DNA of 64,000 nucleotides from Pseudomonas sp. dw_612 (GCF_018449725.1 NZ_JAAVVC010000007.1:1-64000), one strand, 5' to 3'. Numbered from the stretch's first letter, positions 8,923-18,293 are shown. Program-made: numbers and translations. The notes: a model not told the origin generated them from the letters alone.

Positions 8923-9219
8923 ATGAAAAAGCTCGCCACCGCCGCTCTGTCCCTGTTCCTGGCCATGGGCGTCGCCAGCGTCTACGCCGCCGACACCATG
9001 AGCAACGACAGCATGAGCAAGGACTCGATGTCCAAAGACGCCATGTCCAAAGACACGATGAAGAAAGACACGATGAAAAAGGACAACATGGCCAAGGACA
9101 CCATGAAAAAAGACAGCATGTCCAAAGACGCCATGAGCAAGGACACGATGAAGAAAGACAACATGTCCAAGGACAGCATGAGCAAAGACACCATGAAAAA
9201 AGACGCGATGTCGCAATAA
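8923..9219 (+). CDS. Exported pentapeptide MXKDX repeat protein
   Basis: 98 residues: a clear signal peptide (cut after AYA, about residue 23) followed by fourteen consecutive five-residue units of the form M-S/K/A-K-D-X and a short MSQ tail. It corresponds to the pentapeptide MXKDX repeat family; function unknown. Every unit carries one Met, one or two Lys and one Asp, so the mature chain is strongly charged and has a Met every five residues. ATG at 8923 has AGAAGGA upstream. It follows a Mo-enzyme and its cytochrome b in the same direction; a link to methionine oxidation or metal binding is only inference. Confidence 0.88.
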   Translation: MKKLATAALSLFLAMGVASVYAADTMSNDSMSKDSMSKDAMSKDTMKKDTMKKDNMAKDTMKKDSMSKDAMSKDTMKKDNMSKDSMSKDTMKKDAMSQ

Positions 9220-9239
9220 CCCAAGCCACCCCCAATCCC

Positions 9240-9330
9240 CTGTGGGAGCGGGCTTGCTCGCGAAAGCGTCAGTCCAGTCAACGCAATGGTTGCCTGACAC
9301 GACGCCTTCGCGAGCAAGCCCGCTCCCACA
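9240..9330. repeat. REPIN
   Basis: Inverted pair with GTGGGAGCGGGCTTGCTCGC arms downstream of the MXKDX gene; a likely transcript end. Confidence 0.9.
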
Positions 9331-9596
9331 AGTTTTTGTGCAGGTCACATAGGGTATTACCTAACCTCATACCCCCATGACTTTTAATGGTTACAACCCC
9401 GCCATTCCCCAGTGTTAAAAAATCGCAAACCAGCTCATCAACAACAAAAAAGAGCGTTTGCAACCATGACCAAGCCTCACTGCCGCGTCCCCGCCAGCCC
9501 CACGCTGCGCTCTTCGAACCCCGACATTTGCCCCGCGATCTTCACGATCTGCGTGCGCTTCTGATCACCCAAAAAATCCAAAAAGAGTATTGCCCC
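9331..9596 (+). other. Leader region of the fae operon
   Basis: No convincing gene. AT-rich up to about 9465, which is where a promoter would be expected. A 32-codon open frame with an ATG at 9466 (stop at 9562) lies between, but it has no clear ribosome binding site. Confidence 0.4.
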
Positions 9597-10109
9597 ATGA
9601 AAGAACTCGACCTGTACATCGGTGAAGGTTTCGAAGGCCCAGGCGTGAACGCCGCGCACATCAACATCCTGATCGGGCCGCGCAACGGTCCGGCGGGGCA
9701 GGCGTTTGCCAACAGCCTGGCGTCGCCAAGCCAGGGCCATTGCCCGTTCATGGTGATCGCCCAGCCAAACATTCCAGTCAAGCCGATGACCCTTTACGTC
9801 AACAAAGCCGCGATTAGCAGCGACCTGCATGGCAACGCTACATGGGGTGCGTCCCAGGCCGGGATCGCCAAGGCTGTTTTGGAAGCTTTGCTGGACGGCA
9901 CCCTGCCGCCGGAAGCCGAAGACGAGTGGGCGATTGTGACGGCCAACTGGGTCAACCCGGCCTGCGATGACCTGGATGCGGTGTACCTGAACAACTACAA
10001 CGCCTGCCGCACCGCGATCCGCGCCGCCCTGACCGGCAAGCCGGAAACCGCGCAACTGGCGGATGTGGTCGATCACATCAGCAACCCTTTCTACACGCCA
10101 AAAGCCTGA
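9597..10109 (+). CDS. fae: Formaldehyde-activating enzyme homologue (Fae)
   Basis: 170 residues aligning by eye along the whole length with Fae of methylotrophs, the enzyme that condenses formaldehyde with tetrahydromethanopterin. The start IGEGFEGPGVNAAHINILIG carries the catalytic His (His21 here, His17 in the Methylobacterium enzyme), followed by NGPAGQAFANSLA, GHCPFMVIAQPNIPVKP and the C-terminal NWVNPACDDLDAVYLNNYNA. Fluorescent pseudomonads are not known to make tetrahydromethanopterin, so the cofactor or role must differ. First gene of a tight unit with an aldo/keto reductase (10 bases on) and an aldehyde dehydrogenase. Confidence 0.88.
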   Translation: MKELDLYIGEGFEGPGVNAAHINILIGPRNGPAGQAFANSLASPSQGHCPFMVIAQPNIPVKPMTLYVNKAAISSDLHGNATWGASQAGIAKAVLEALLDGTLPPEAEDEWAIVTANWVNPACDDLDAVYLNNYNACRTAIRAALTGKPETAQLADVVDHISNPFYTPKA

Positions 10110-10119
10110 GGTCCGCGCC

Positions 10120-11154
10120 ATGCAATACATTCGTTTGGGCAACTCCGGCCTGCAAGTCTCCCGCCTGTGCCTGGGCACCATGAACATGGGCACCCCGGAC
10201 TGGAAGCCGTGGATTTTCGATGAGAAGCAGAGCGAGCCGATCGTCGCCCACGCCCTCGACAACGGGGTGAATTTCATCGACCTCGCGGACTTCTATTCCG
10301 CTGGCGTCGGTGAGGAAGTAGTGGGGCGCATCGTCAAGCGCCTGGCCCGTCGCGACGACCTGGTGATCACCACCAAAGTCGGCTACGGCACCCGCAACGG
10401 CATTAATGCCAGCGGCCATTCGCGCAAGCACATCATGGACAGCATCGATGCCTCGCTGAAACGCCTGAACATGGAATACGTCGATGTGTTCATGCTGCAT
10501 TACTTCGACGTGAACACCCCGGTTGAAGAAACCATGAGTGCCATGAATGACATCGTGCGCTCCGGCAAGGCCCGTTACATCGGCGTCTCGACCATGCTCA
10601 CCGGGCAACTGGCGAAGATCCTCATGGCCTGCGAACGCAATGGCTGGGTCAAGCCGATCAACATGCAACTGCAATTGAACTGCGCCTACCGCGAAGAAGA
10701 GCGCGAGATGATTCCGTTTTGCCGCGATCAGGGCCTCGGTGTTTCGGTGTTCAGTCCGCTGGCCCGTGGCCTGCTGACCGGCGACGTGCAATCGACCCGC
10801 AACCAGACCGACTTTTTCACCCAACAAATGTATAGCGACGAAGCCTCCTTCGAGATTGCTCACTCGGTACAACGGGTGGCCCGTGCCCGTGGCGTGTCGA
10901 ACGCGCAGATCGCCCAGGCTTGGGTCGCCAACCATCCGGGTGTCGATTGCATGCTGGTGGGTGCCGACACCACCGCGCAGTTCGACAGTGCGCTGGCGGC
11001 GCTGGAAACCAGGCTCGACGCCGAAGAGCTGCATGAGCTGGAGCGCAACTACACGCCGTGCGACGTGATCAACGATTACACCGCCGGCAAACGCATCCTG
11101 CGCTCGGCCCGTCCTGCGCTGGAACGCTTCACTCTGACCGAGGCCGTGGCATGA
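10120..11154 (+). CDS. Aldo/keto reductase
   Basis: 344 residues. Family signature MQYIRLGNSGLQVSRLCLGTMNMG at the start, catalytic Asp/Tyr in NFIDLADFYSAG, Lys in VITTKVGYG, His in VFMLHYFDVNTP, and the NADPH-binding C-terminal part (FSPLARGLLTG, VSNAQIAQAWVANHPGVD). It should reduce an aldehyde or ketone with NADPH in the cytoplasm. Starts 10 bases after fae and overlaps the aldehyde dehydrogenase start by ATGA, so expression is coupled. In this setting its substrate is probably an aldehyde related to the one handled by Fae. Confidence 0.92.
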   Translation: MQYIRLGNSGLQVSRLCLGTMNMGTPDWKPWIFDEKQSEPIVAHALDNGVNFIDLADFYSAGVGEEVVGRIVKRLARRDDLVITTKVGYGTRNGINASGHSRKHIMDSIDASLKRLNMEYVDVFMLHYFDVNTPVEETMSAMNDIVRSGKARYIGVSTMLTGQLAKILMACERNGWVKPINMQLQLNCAYREEEREMIPFCRDQGLGVSVFSPLARGLLTGDVQSTRNQTDFFTQQMYSDEASFEIAHSVQRVARARGVSNAQIAQAWVANHPGVDCMLVGADTTAQFDSALAALETRLDAEELHELERNYTPCDVINDYTAGKRILRSARPALERFTLTEAVA

Positions 11155-12584
11155 GCGCGCTGATCCGTAATGGCAATTTCATCGATGGCCAATGGTCCAG
11201 CGGTGGTCCCACGTACCCGGTGTTGAACCCGGCCAACGGCGAACTGATCGCCGAGGTACAGAAGGCCGGCGCGCAAGCAACCAACCTCGCCATCGCCGCC
11301 GCCCACCGCGCCCTGCCAGCCTGGCGCAAACTCACTGCCAAGGAACGCAGCCAGAAGCTCAAGCGCTGGAGCGAGCTGATGCTGAGCAACCAAAAGGACC
11401 TGGCGACGTTGCTCAGTCGCGAGCAGGGCAAGCCGTTGGCCGAAGCCATGGGCGAAGTGGTCTACGCCGCAAGCTTTCTGGAATGGTTCGCTGAAGAAGC
11501 CAAGCGCGCTTACGGCGACGTGATCCCCAGCCACAAGGCTGACGCGCGAATCATCGTGGTCAAGGAAGCCATCGGCGTGGTGGCGGCGATCACGCCGTGG
11601 AACTTCCCGCTGGCGATGGTCACCCGCAAGGTCGGCCCGGCATTGGCGGCGGGGTGCACGATGATTCTCAAGCCGTCGGAAGAAACCCCGCTGTCAGCCT
11701 TCGCCCTGGCGGTGCTGGCCGAGCAGGCAGGGATTCCGGCCGGGGTGTTCAACATCGTTTCTGGCGATGCGGTGGCGATTGGCGGGGCACTGCAAGCCTC
11801 CAGCATCGTGCGCAAACTGTCGTTCACCGGCTCCACCCGCACCGGCAAACTGCTGATGCGCCAAGCTTCGGAAACCCTGAAAAAAGTCTCGCTGGAACTG
11901 GGCGGCAACGCGCCGTTCATTGTGTTCGACGACGCTGATCTGGACGCCGCCGTCAAAGGCGCGATGGCGTCGAAATTTCGCAACACCGGGCAGACCTGCG
12001 TTTGCGTGAACCGCTTCTTTATTCAGGACGGCGTCTACGAAGCCTTCACCGGCAAACTCGCCGAAGCGGTCGCGGCAATGCGGGTCGGTAGCGCCTTGGA
12101 GGGTGACACCGAGCAAGGCCCGCTGATCAACGCCGCCGCGCTGGCCAAGGTTGAACTGCATGTCGGCGATGCCTTGGAGAAGGGCGCCCAACTGTTGTGC
12201 GGCGGTCGTCGCCATGCGCTCGGCGGCACGTTCTACGAACCGACCATCCTCACCGAAGCCAACAGCGACATGCTAATCGCCCAGGACGAAACCTTCGGCC
12301 CGGTGGCCGCGTGCTTCCGCTTCAAGGACGAAGCCGAAGTGCTGCAACGGGCCAACGACACGCCATACGGGTTGTCGGCGTATTTCTACAGCCGCGACAT
12401 CGGCCGTGTCTGGCGCATGGCCGAGGGCCTGGAAGCGGGCATGGTCGGGATCAACGAAGGGATCATCTCCACGGAAGTCGCGCCGTTCGGCGGCATCAAG
12501 GAGTCGGGCCTCGGTCGCGAGGGCTCCAAATACGGCCTGGAAGACTACCTGGAAATCAAATACCTGTTGATGGGTGGACTCTAA
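11151..12584 (+). CDS. NAD(P)-dependent aldehyde dehydrogenase (succinate-semialdehyde dehydrogenase type)
   Basis: 477 residues with all class features: NFPLAMVTRKVGPALAAG, KPSEETP, FTGSTRTGK cofactor loop, general base Glu249 in LELGGNAPF, nucleophile Cys283 in NTGQTCVCVNRF and EETFGPV-like QDETFGPVAACF. Closest family pattern is GabD-like succinate-semialdehyde dehydrogenase, though the substrate is not proven. It overlaps the aldo/keto reductase (ATGA) as third gene of the fae unit, so it may oxidise the same aldehyde that the reductase reduces. Confidence 0.92.
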   Translation: MSALIRNGNFIDGQWSSGGPTYPVLNPANGELIAEVQKAGAQATNLAIAAAHRALPAWRKLTAKERSQKLKRWSELMLSNQKDLATLLSREQGKPLAEAMGEVVYAASFLEWFAEEAKRAYGDVIPSHKADARIIVVKEAIGVVAAITPWNFPLAMVTRKVGPALAAGCTMILKPSEETPLSAFALAVLAEQAGIPAGVFNIVSGDAVAIGGALQASSIVRKLSFTGSTRTGKLLMRQASETLKKVSLELGGNAPFIVFDDADLDAAVKGAMASKFRNTGQTCVCVNRFFIQDGVYEAFTGKLAEAVAAMRVGSALEGDTEQGPLINAAALAKVELHVGDALEKGAQLLCGGRRHALGGTFYEPTILTEANSDMLIAQDETFGPVAACFRFKDEAEVLQRANDTPYGLSAYFYSRDIGRVWRMAEGLEAGMVGINEGIISTEVAPFGGIKESGLGREGSKYGLEDYLEIKYLLMGGL

Positions 12585-12602
12585 TACACACCGCATAACC
12601 AA

Positions 12603-12693
12603 TGTGGGAGCGGGCTTGCTCGCGAAGGCGGTGTATCAGTCGGCATTGATAGTGCCTGACACACCGCTTTCGCGAGCAAGCCCGCTCCCACAG
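12603..12693. repeat. REPIN
   Basis: Inverted pair with GTGGGAGCGGGCTTGCTCGC arms between the aldehyde dehydrogenase and the MFS gene. Confidence 0.9.
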
Positions 12694-12763
12694 GTTCCAT
12701 AGGCTCCACAGGTAAAAAAGATCGGTTTCATTTCTCCGTCAATAACAACAACTGGAGACGAAC

Positions 12764-14128
12764 ATGTCCGCTCAATCGATAAAGATCGATGACCTGCCCA
12801 TCGGGCGCTTCCATCTCAAAATCGCCGGGTTAACCTTCGGCGCGCATTTCACCGACGGCTACATCCTCGGCCTGATCGGGATCGCCTTCACCCTGCTCAG
12901 TCCGCAAATGCACCTCGACGCATTCTGGCAGGGTCTGATCGGTGCCTCGGCGCTGATCGGTCTGTTCCTCGGCAGCCTGTTCTTCGGTTGGATCTCCGAC
13001 AAGGTCGGCCGGCAGAAAATCTTCCTGGTCAGTTTTGTGCTGATCACGATTGCCTCGGTGATGCAGTTCTACGCCGAAACTGCCATGCAATTGTTCCTCT
13101 GCCGGGTGCTGATCGGCATTGGCCTGGGCGGTGATTTCAGCGTTGGTCACGCCATGCTCGCCGAGTTCTCGCCGAAGAAACACCGGGGCGTGTTGCTCGG
13201 CTCGTTCAGCGTGATCTGGACCTTCGGCTACGTCGCCGCGACCTTCGTCGGTACGGCCATGCTCAACCTCGGTGATGACGCCTGGCGCTGGATGTTGGCC
13301 TCGTCGGCTATTCCGGCAGCGTTGATCCTGATCGCCCGGATCGGCACCCCGGAATCGCCGCGTTGGCTGGTCAATCAGGGTCGCATCGCCGAAGCCCGGG
13401 CCATCGTCAAAAAGCATCTGGGCGACAACGTCGAACTCGACGAAACCCGCTCCACCGAAACCCGTTCCGGCTACGCGGTACTGTTCAGCCGTGAATACCG
13501 CAAGCGTACGGCGTTCAACTGCCTGTTCTTCGTGTGCATCGTGATGCCGTACTTCGCGATCTACACCTTCCTGCCGTCGATTCTGCAGAAGATGGGCCTG
13601 GCGGAAGGCTTTGGCACCGAGCTGATGCTGAACATGCTGCTGATCCTCGGCGCGTTGATCGGGATCGGGTGCACGGTGAAATTCTCGCGCCGGGGCTTCT
13701 TGATCAACTCGTTCATCATCCTGGCGGTGGCGTTGTTTCTGTTGGCCGCGTTGCCGGGCAGTGCGGCGTTTTTGATGGTGTTGGTGTTCGGCATCTTCAC
13801 CCTGGTGTTGTCGGCGGTGAGTAACCTGGTGGGCGTGTTCCCGGCCGAAAGCTTCCCGACCGAAGTACGGGCCAGCGGGATTGGCCTGGCGACAGCGGTG
13901 AGTCGTTTGGGCTCGGCGGTCAGTACGTTTCTGCTGCCGGTGAGTGTGGCGGGGATCGGGTTGAGCCCGACCATGGGCATACTCGCGGCGATTCTGGCAC
14001 TGGGCGCGATAATTTCCTGGGCCTGGGCACCGGAGACGAAGTCCCTGACACTGAGTCAGGCGTGCAAGGCGCAGAGTCCGGTGGAGAGTGGAGCGCCGGT
14101 GGCCGTCAAAGTCGCAGCCCCGATCTAG
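12764..14128 (+). CDS. MFS transporter (metabolite:H+ symporter type)
   Basis: 454 residues with twelve predicted membrane helices. The loop 2-3 motif is FFGWISDKVGRQKIF, and RVLIGIGLGGDFSVGHAMLAE plus PESPRWLVNQGR are typical of the sugar/metabolite porter branch. ATG at 12764 has TGGAGA upstream. It lies behind fae, the reductase and the dehydrogenase, separated only by a REPIN, so it may import the substrate of that unit. The C-terminal tail is hydrophilic and not conserved. Confidence 0.88.
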   Translation: MSAQSIKIDDLPIGRFHLKIAGLTFGAHFTDGYILGLIGIAFTLLSPQMHLDAFWQGLIGASALIGLFLGSLFFGWISDKVGRQKIFLVSFVLITIASVMQFYAETAMQLFLCRVLIGIGLGGDFSVGHAMLAEFSPKKHRGVLLGSFSVIWTFGYVAATFVGTAMLNLGDDAWRWMLASSAIPAALILIARIGTPESPRWLVNQGRIAEARAIVKKHLGDNVELDETRSTETRSGYAVLFSREYRKRTAFNCLFFVCIVMPYFAIYTFLPSILQKMGLAEGFGTELMLNMLLILGALIGIGCTVKFSRRGFLINSFIILAVALFLLAALPGSAAFLMVLVFGIFTLVLSAVSNLVGVFPAESFPTEVRASGIGLATAVSRLGSAVSTFLLPVSVAGIGLSPTMGILAAILALGAIISWAWAPETKSLTLSQACKAQSPVESGAPVAVKVAAPI

Positions 14129-14293
14129 TTCGTGTCGCGGGTGTGGTGTTTCATTTGTGGGAAGGTAAGGTCAACTTAGGGGGAGGGAACCCTGCTTGGA
14201 GAGAGTGCGGGGGGAATTCACCTGCAATGTGCTTATTAGTGGCGTAATGTAACCATCCAGTTTCATCTGCCTGTCAGTGAATGGAGTCATGTC

Positions 14294-15835
14294 GTGGACG
14301 AAATCATCGCTCGAATCAAAACCGCAAAAGACGCAAGGATTTTTGCGCAGAATGCGAAGCGTCGAGGGAACTTCGACGCTGAAGCCAAGGCACTGGAGCG
14401 AGCATTAGATCTCCAGGCGCGGGAGGAGGGGTTTGTTACGCAGGCACAGATTGCAATTGCCAAGGCTCTATATGCTTATGAATCTGAGCAAGGGAAGGCT
14501 TTTGGTCGAGTATATCGAGCTAGTCGGACACGCAAAATGTTGCGTGAGCATGGTGCCTTGTTGGCGGCGGAGCGGATGGTTATTAATCCTCGACCAACTC
14601 AGGGATACACCGTATTGGCAGAGGCGGGTCTAGGGGCGCATAGCTTTGAGGCCATTATCGATCGGTATCCGGAGGAGTTTTCAGAGCAAGCTGTTCTTGC
14701 TGCACGAGCTCGACTTACAGGTATTAAAACTAAACCTGCCATTTTGATGGCGGGGACTGATTCTAACCCATCGTCTGCTGATGTACCTGTTCTTGACGCT
14801 GAGGCATTACTGCTAATTCAACGATTCAAAGAGCCCGAAAATCGCTTCCAAAGCTCATGGAAACCGCATTACAGAGCAACGATCAATGCGATACGAAACG
14901 CAATAGACGACGATCGCGTGGGCGATATCGTTGATTTGATTTGGAGCGACCAAGATAACGGCGTGAGTAATGCAGGGCAGGGCGTATTAGGGCTTTCCGC
15001 TATCGGCTCTCTTCGAGAAGAATTCGAGGCGTTGACTCATGAGATCGCTGCCGACGAGAGTCCTGAGAAGTATCAACAAATCGTGCTTCGGTTGGAGGAG
15101 TGGCGCGATGAGGGGCGGATAAAAAAGCTACCAAGATTGTTGATTGGCCGTGCGTTCGCCGCAATTCATCCGGTCATTTATCACACGCTGGTTGTGGAGG
15201 AAAAACAAGATAGGGTTCTGCCCTGGTTTTGCAGTCACACCGGTTTTTCTATTCCTGTGGGCAATTGGGCACATAAATCGAAAGCGTTGGCAAAACATTT
15301 GAGTGCTATGGAAGTCTTTGACGATGGAGATATCGTCCGCAATATGTTTCCTTGGTTTGTGTTCGAACATTTGAGGGGCGAAGATCAACTGGTTCCGTTC
15401 ACACCCGGCCATAAAGAGCGTCCTCCAGCGGCTTATGTCGACTTACCGGCAACACAACGAGAGGTGTTATTGCAGCACAACAAATTACAAACCTGTTTGT
15501 ATCATTTGTTATGCAGCCAGTATGGTGAGAACCATGTGAAAACCGAGCATCCAACAGGCTCGGGAGGTTATGCAGATGCGCTGGTTCGACTGAGTAAAGA
15601 TCGCTGCTTTTTGTATGAAATAAAGGTGTCCGAGACTGCCGCTGGTGCCGTTAGAGAAGCACTGGGACAGTTACTTGAATATGCATATCGTCCTACTGGC
15701 TTTGAGCCGGAAAAGCTGTTCATTGTCGCCGAACCTCCGCTCGACTCCGTTACCGAGCAATTCCTGAAGAGGATGGCCAGTGAGTTTCGATTGAAGCTGG
15801 AGTACCTTCAGTTGCAATTACCGCGAGAGGAGTAA
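14294..15835 (+). CDS. Putative PD-(D/E)XK nuclease-like protein, function unknown
   Basis: 513 residues from a GTG start. The N-terminal 60 residues are Lys/Arg/Ala-rich and helical. The C-terminal 90 residues carry a PD-(D/E)XK signature: GGYADALVRL (Asp428), then FLYEIKVSE (Glu442, Lys444), then a helix with GQLLEYAY (Gln459). This is the catalytic core of many restriction-type and repair nucleases. No methyltransferase, helicase or toxin-antitoxin partner adjoins. Base composition is lower in GC than the neighbours (27 of 60 in 14461-14520), suggesting acquisition. I recall similar N-terminal segments beside HNH nuclease domains but cannot verify it. A solitary defence or DNA-processing role is inferred. 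Confidence 0.7.
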   Translation: MDEIIARIKTAKDARIFAQNAKRRGNFDAEAKALERALDLQAREEGFVTQAQIAIAKALYAYESEQGKAFGRVYRASRTRKMLREHGALLAAERMVINPRPTQGYTVLAEAGLGAHSFEAIIDRYPEEFSEQAVLAARARLTGIKTKPAILMAGTDSNPSSADVPVLDAEALLLIQRFKEPENRFQSSWKPHYRATINAIRNAIDDDRVGDIVDLIWSDQDNGVSNAGQGVLGLSAIGSLREEFEALTHEIAADESPEKYQQIVLRLEEWRDEGRIKKLPRLLIGRAFAAIHPVIYHTLVVEEKQDRVLPWFCSHTGFSIPVGNWAHKSKALAKHLSAMEVFDDGDIVRNMFPWFVFEHLRGEDQLVPFTPGHKERPPAAYVDLPATQREVLLQHNKLQTCLYHLLCSQYGENHVKTEHPTGSGGYADALVRLSKDRCFLYEIKVSETAAGAVREALGQLLEYAYRPTGFEPEKLFIVAEPPLDSVTEQFLKRMASEFRLKLEYLQLQLPREE

Positions 15836-15937
15836 TCGGTAGTCAGCGCGTTTAAAACGTAAAGGATGTCCCCGGTTTCTACCTTCGCAGCCCAACGGGG
15901 GCAAGTGCCCCCGCCACAGACAATACTGATCGTCGCC

Positions 15938-16813
15938 TCAGGGATTACTCACCAACCCCAACCACTCCGTAAACAACCGCACCTTCGACAACCCCAATTT
16001 GTCATTCGCCACATCCAGCCAATACCCATACGGCCCGACCACTTCCACCGGGGTGATCGGCAGCAAACTGCTGTTGGCCAGTTCCTTCTCGATCATCTGC
16101 CGATCAATCACCGCCAACCCGCCACCGGCCAGCGCCGTGTGGATCACTTGGTCGAGGGTGCTGAATTCCAGCCCTTGTCCCGCATCGATATCGTCACGGC
16201 CCATCGCCGCCAGCCAGTTCTCCCACACCTTCAAACGCTTGCCGTCGTGCAGGATGTGCAGCAAGGGAAATTGCCGCAGGTCCGGTGGCTGGCCGTTGAC
16301 GAATAATTCCGGGCTGGCCGCGGCCATGTGCCGCTCCATCACCAGCAACTGGCTGCTGCCATGGCTGTCGGCTTCGAGGCCGAAGCGGATATGGCAGTCG
16401 ATTTCCGCGAGGTTGTCGTGGCCGGTCTGGTGGGTGACGCTCAGGCTGATGTCCGGGTAGCGCTGGCAGAATGCACGCAAGTGCGCCGACAGCCAGCGCG
16501 TGGCCCAGGTTGGCGGCGCGACGATGCGCAGGCGCTGGCGCAGGTTGGGCACGCGCACCGCTTGCAAGGCGCGTTCGATGTGGTCGAAGGCGTCGCTTAA
16601 ATGCGGGGAGAGGGCGATGCCGGTTTCGGTCAGCGACAGGCCTTGCGGCGTGCGGATGAACAGGGCCACGCCGAGGTAGTCTTCGAGCTGCTTGATCTGA
16701 CGGCTGACCGCGCCTTGGGTGACGTTCAAACCCAGGGCCGCCTGGCTGAAACTGCGATGCCGGGCGACTTCTTCAAAGACGCGCAGCATGTTGAGCGAGG
16801 GCAGTTGACGCAT
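15938..16813 (-). CDS. LysR family regulator (GcvA-like)
   Basis: 291 residues beginning MRQLPSLNMLRVFEEVARHRSFSQAAL, the typical GcvA/AmpR-like opening, with helix-turn-helix FSQAALGLNVTQGAVSRQIKQLE at about residues 22-44. The effector domain shows TWATRWLSAHLRAFCQRYPDI and DCHIRFG, also of that subgroup. It lies at the downstream end of the porin and ABC importer unit in the same direction but separated by a REP pair, so its targets cannot be assigned from position alone. A Met-start at 16813 is used because the upstream in-frame extension runs into the REP. Confidence 0.9.
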   Translation of the reverse strand: MRQLPSLNMLRVFEEVARHRSFSQAALGLNVTQGAVSRQIKQLEDYLGVALFIRTPQGLSLTETGIALSPHLSDAFDHIERALQAVRVPNLRQRLRIVAPPTWATRWLSAHLRAFCQRYPDISLSVTHQTGHDNLAEIDCHIRFGLEADSHGSSQLLVMERHMAAASPELFVNGQPPDLRQFPLLHILHDGKRLKVWENWLAAMGRDDIDAGQGLEFSTLDQVIHTALAGGGLAVIDRQMIEKELANSSLLPITPVEVVGPYGYWLDVANDKLGLSKVRLFTEWLGLVSNP

Positions 16814-16930
16814 GAAAGGGTGACTCCGCACCTGACGCCGATGTGGGACAGGTTTATTGTTTTTGGGTGATGGTTTTGTAGGGCGTATCTGACTCCTCCT
16901 GTATGGGCTGATGCAAGTGGTGTTTGGGCG

Positions 16931-16999
16931 ATTCGCGAGCAAGCCCGCCCCCACAGGTTATGCGCTAAACCTGTGGGAGCGGGCTTGCTCGCGAAGGCG
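16931..16999. repeat. REP pair, tail-to-tail order
   Basis: Here the right-type arm (GCGAGCAAGCCCGCCCCCAC) comes first and the left-type arm second, with only about 20 bases between, unlike the usual REPIN layout. Confidence 0.8.
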
Positions 17000-17025
17000 T
17001 CCTCACGAACGCCAAACAATCCGGA

Positions 17026-18213
17026 TCAGAAGTAATACCCAATGTTCATATACAACTGGTTCTCCCACTGATCAGTCCCCCCGGCCCCCAAACTCTGGGT
17101 GTAGCTGCTACCGCCGATATACGGGTCATTCTTGCCATACAGCCACTCGGTCGCGATCCACAGTTTGCTGAAGGAAAACGAGGTGCCCAGGATCATCCGC
17201 TGCGAAGTCTTGAACTCGCTGGCATCTTTATCGAAGGCACTGTAGTTGGCATACAGCTTCACGCCGCTGACCATGTCGAACAGGTACTTGCCGCCCACGT
17301 CGTAGCTCAAATCCGCCACGTACAGATTGCCGCGACTGGCGACGTTGTACGTGCCGTCGTAACCACCGAGGGTCACCACTTCGTCGGTGCCCGCGTTGCG
17401 CGGCGACATCTGCTGCCGCGCCGCTTGCAGTTGCACGCCCCACGGGCCGTTCTTGCCGAGGTAGTGCACGGCCACGGCGTTACGGCGGCCGTCGTTGTCG
17501 GTGTCCTTGTTCTCCAGGGTCGAGGTCAGGCCGGAGATACCAACTTCGGATTTCCACGGCCCCAGGTCCAGGGCCTTGGCCACCCGCAGCACCACGGTGT
17601 TGCGTTCCTGGTTGTCGCTACCATCGCCTACGTAGCTGTCGGCCCCGGACACCACGCTGGAATAGGTCACGCCTTTGCTGGTGCCTTTGCCTTGCCACGC
17701 CGGGCGCAGGTAGTAGCCGGCCTGGATGTTCCAATCGCCGCTTTGCTGGATGTACTTGGCGCCGACCTGTTGCACATCTTCCAGGCCGATGACGTTGCCG
17801 AGGGTTTCGTAGAAGGTGCTGCCGAAGTACGGCTGCAAGCCGAATGGAATCGTGTTCAGGCCCACCTGCACTTGCTGGTCGGGGTTGAATTTGTAGCCGG
17901 CCCAGGCGAATTTGGCGAACTGGATGTCGCCGTAGTTCTTGGTGTACTGGTACGGATAAGAGCGGCCGTAGAAACGGTACTGGGCCTCACCGATCCAGGT
18001 GTCGGAGTTGTACTTGGCGCTGAGGAACACCGTGTCCAGACCGAACTTCTGAATGTCGCGGTCCGGGTCATAGTCCCAACGGGCCCGAATGGCGCCGCCG
18101 AGGTCGAGGTTGTCGGTCACTTGAACCGCCATGGCCGGGGCCGCGAAGGCGCCGAGCAGCGGTATCAGAACGATGGAACGGACCGCAAGAGGGGAGGTTG
18201 TGCGCACAGTCAT
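17026..18213 (-). CDS. Outer-membrane porin (beta-barrel)
   Basis: 395 residues: signal peptide ending AMA (about 29), then alternating Tyr/Trp/Gly-rich strands typical of an OprO/OprP or carbohydrate-type porin, ending in a terminal Phe (NIGYYF) as needed for barrel insertion. The constriction segment is rich in Asp and Tyr. The ATG has AGGAG almost abutting it; the GTG two codons later (18207) is better spaced and may be the real start. It is the last gene after the ABC importer, 80 bases from the ATPase, so it probably admits the same solute through the outer membrane. Confidence 0.85.
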   Translation of the reverse strand: MTVRTTSPLAVRSIVLIPLLGAFAAPAMAVQVTDNLDLGGAIRARWDYDPDRDIQKFGLDTVFLSAKYNSDTWIGEAQYRFYGRSYPYQYTKNYGDIQFAKFAWAGYKFNPDQQVQVGLNTIPFGLQPYFGSTFYETLGNVIGLEDVQQVGAKYIQQSGDWNIQAGYYLRPAWQGKGTSKGVTYSSVVSGADSYVGDGSDNQERNTVVLRVAKALDLGPWKSEVGISGLTSTLENKDTDNDGRRNAVAVHYLGKNGPWGVQLQAARQQMSPRNAGTDEVVTLGGYDGTYNVASRGNLYVADLSYDVGGKYLFDMVSGVKLYANYSAFDKDASEFKTSQRMILGTSFSFSKLWIATEWLYGKNDPYIGGSSYTQSLGAGGTDQWENQLYMNIGYYF

Positions 18214-18293
18214 ACTCCTGATTTTTTAGTTATCGTTGGCAACAGCAACCCATGCCGCAGCGAACGCTGCGACCTGGGGAAAGGGTTATTGAT

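Noticed and set aside
9466..9564. 32-codon open frame upstream of fae
   Set aside because: No clear ribosome binding site, no recognisable leader features such as repeated regulatory codons.
14129..15937. Genomic island or prophage around the low-GC gene
   Set aside because: No integrase, tRNA, attachment repeat or other foreign gene next to it.
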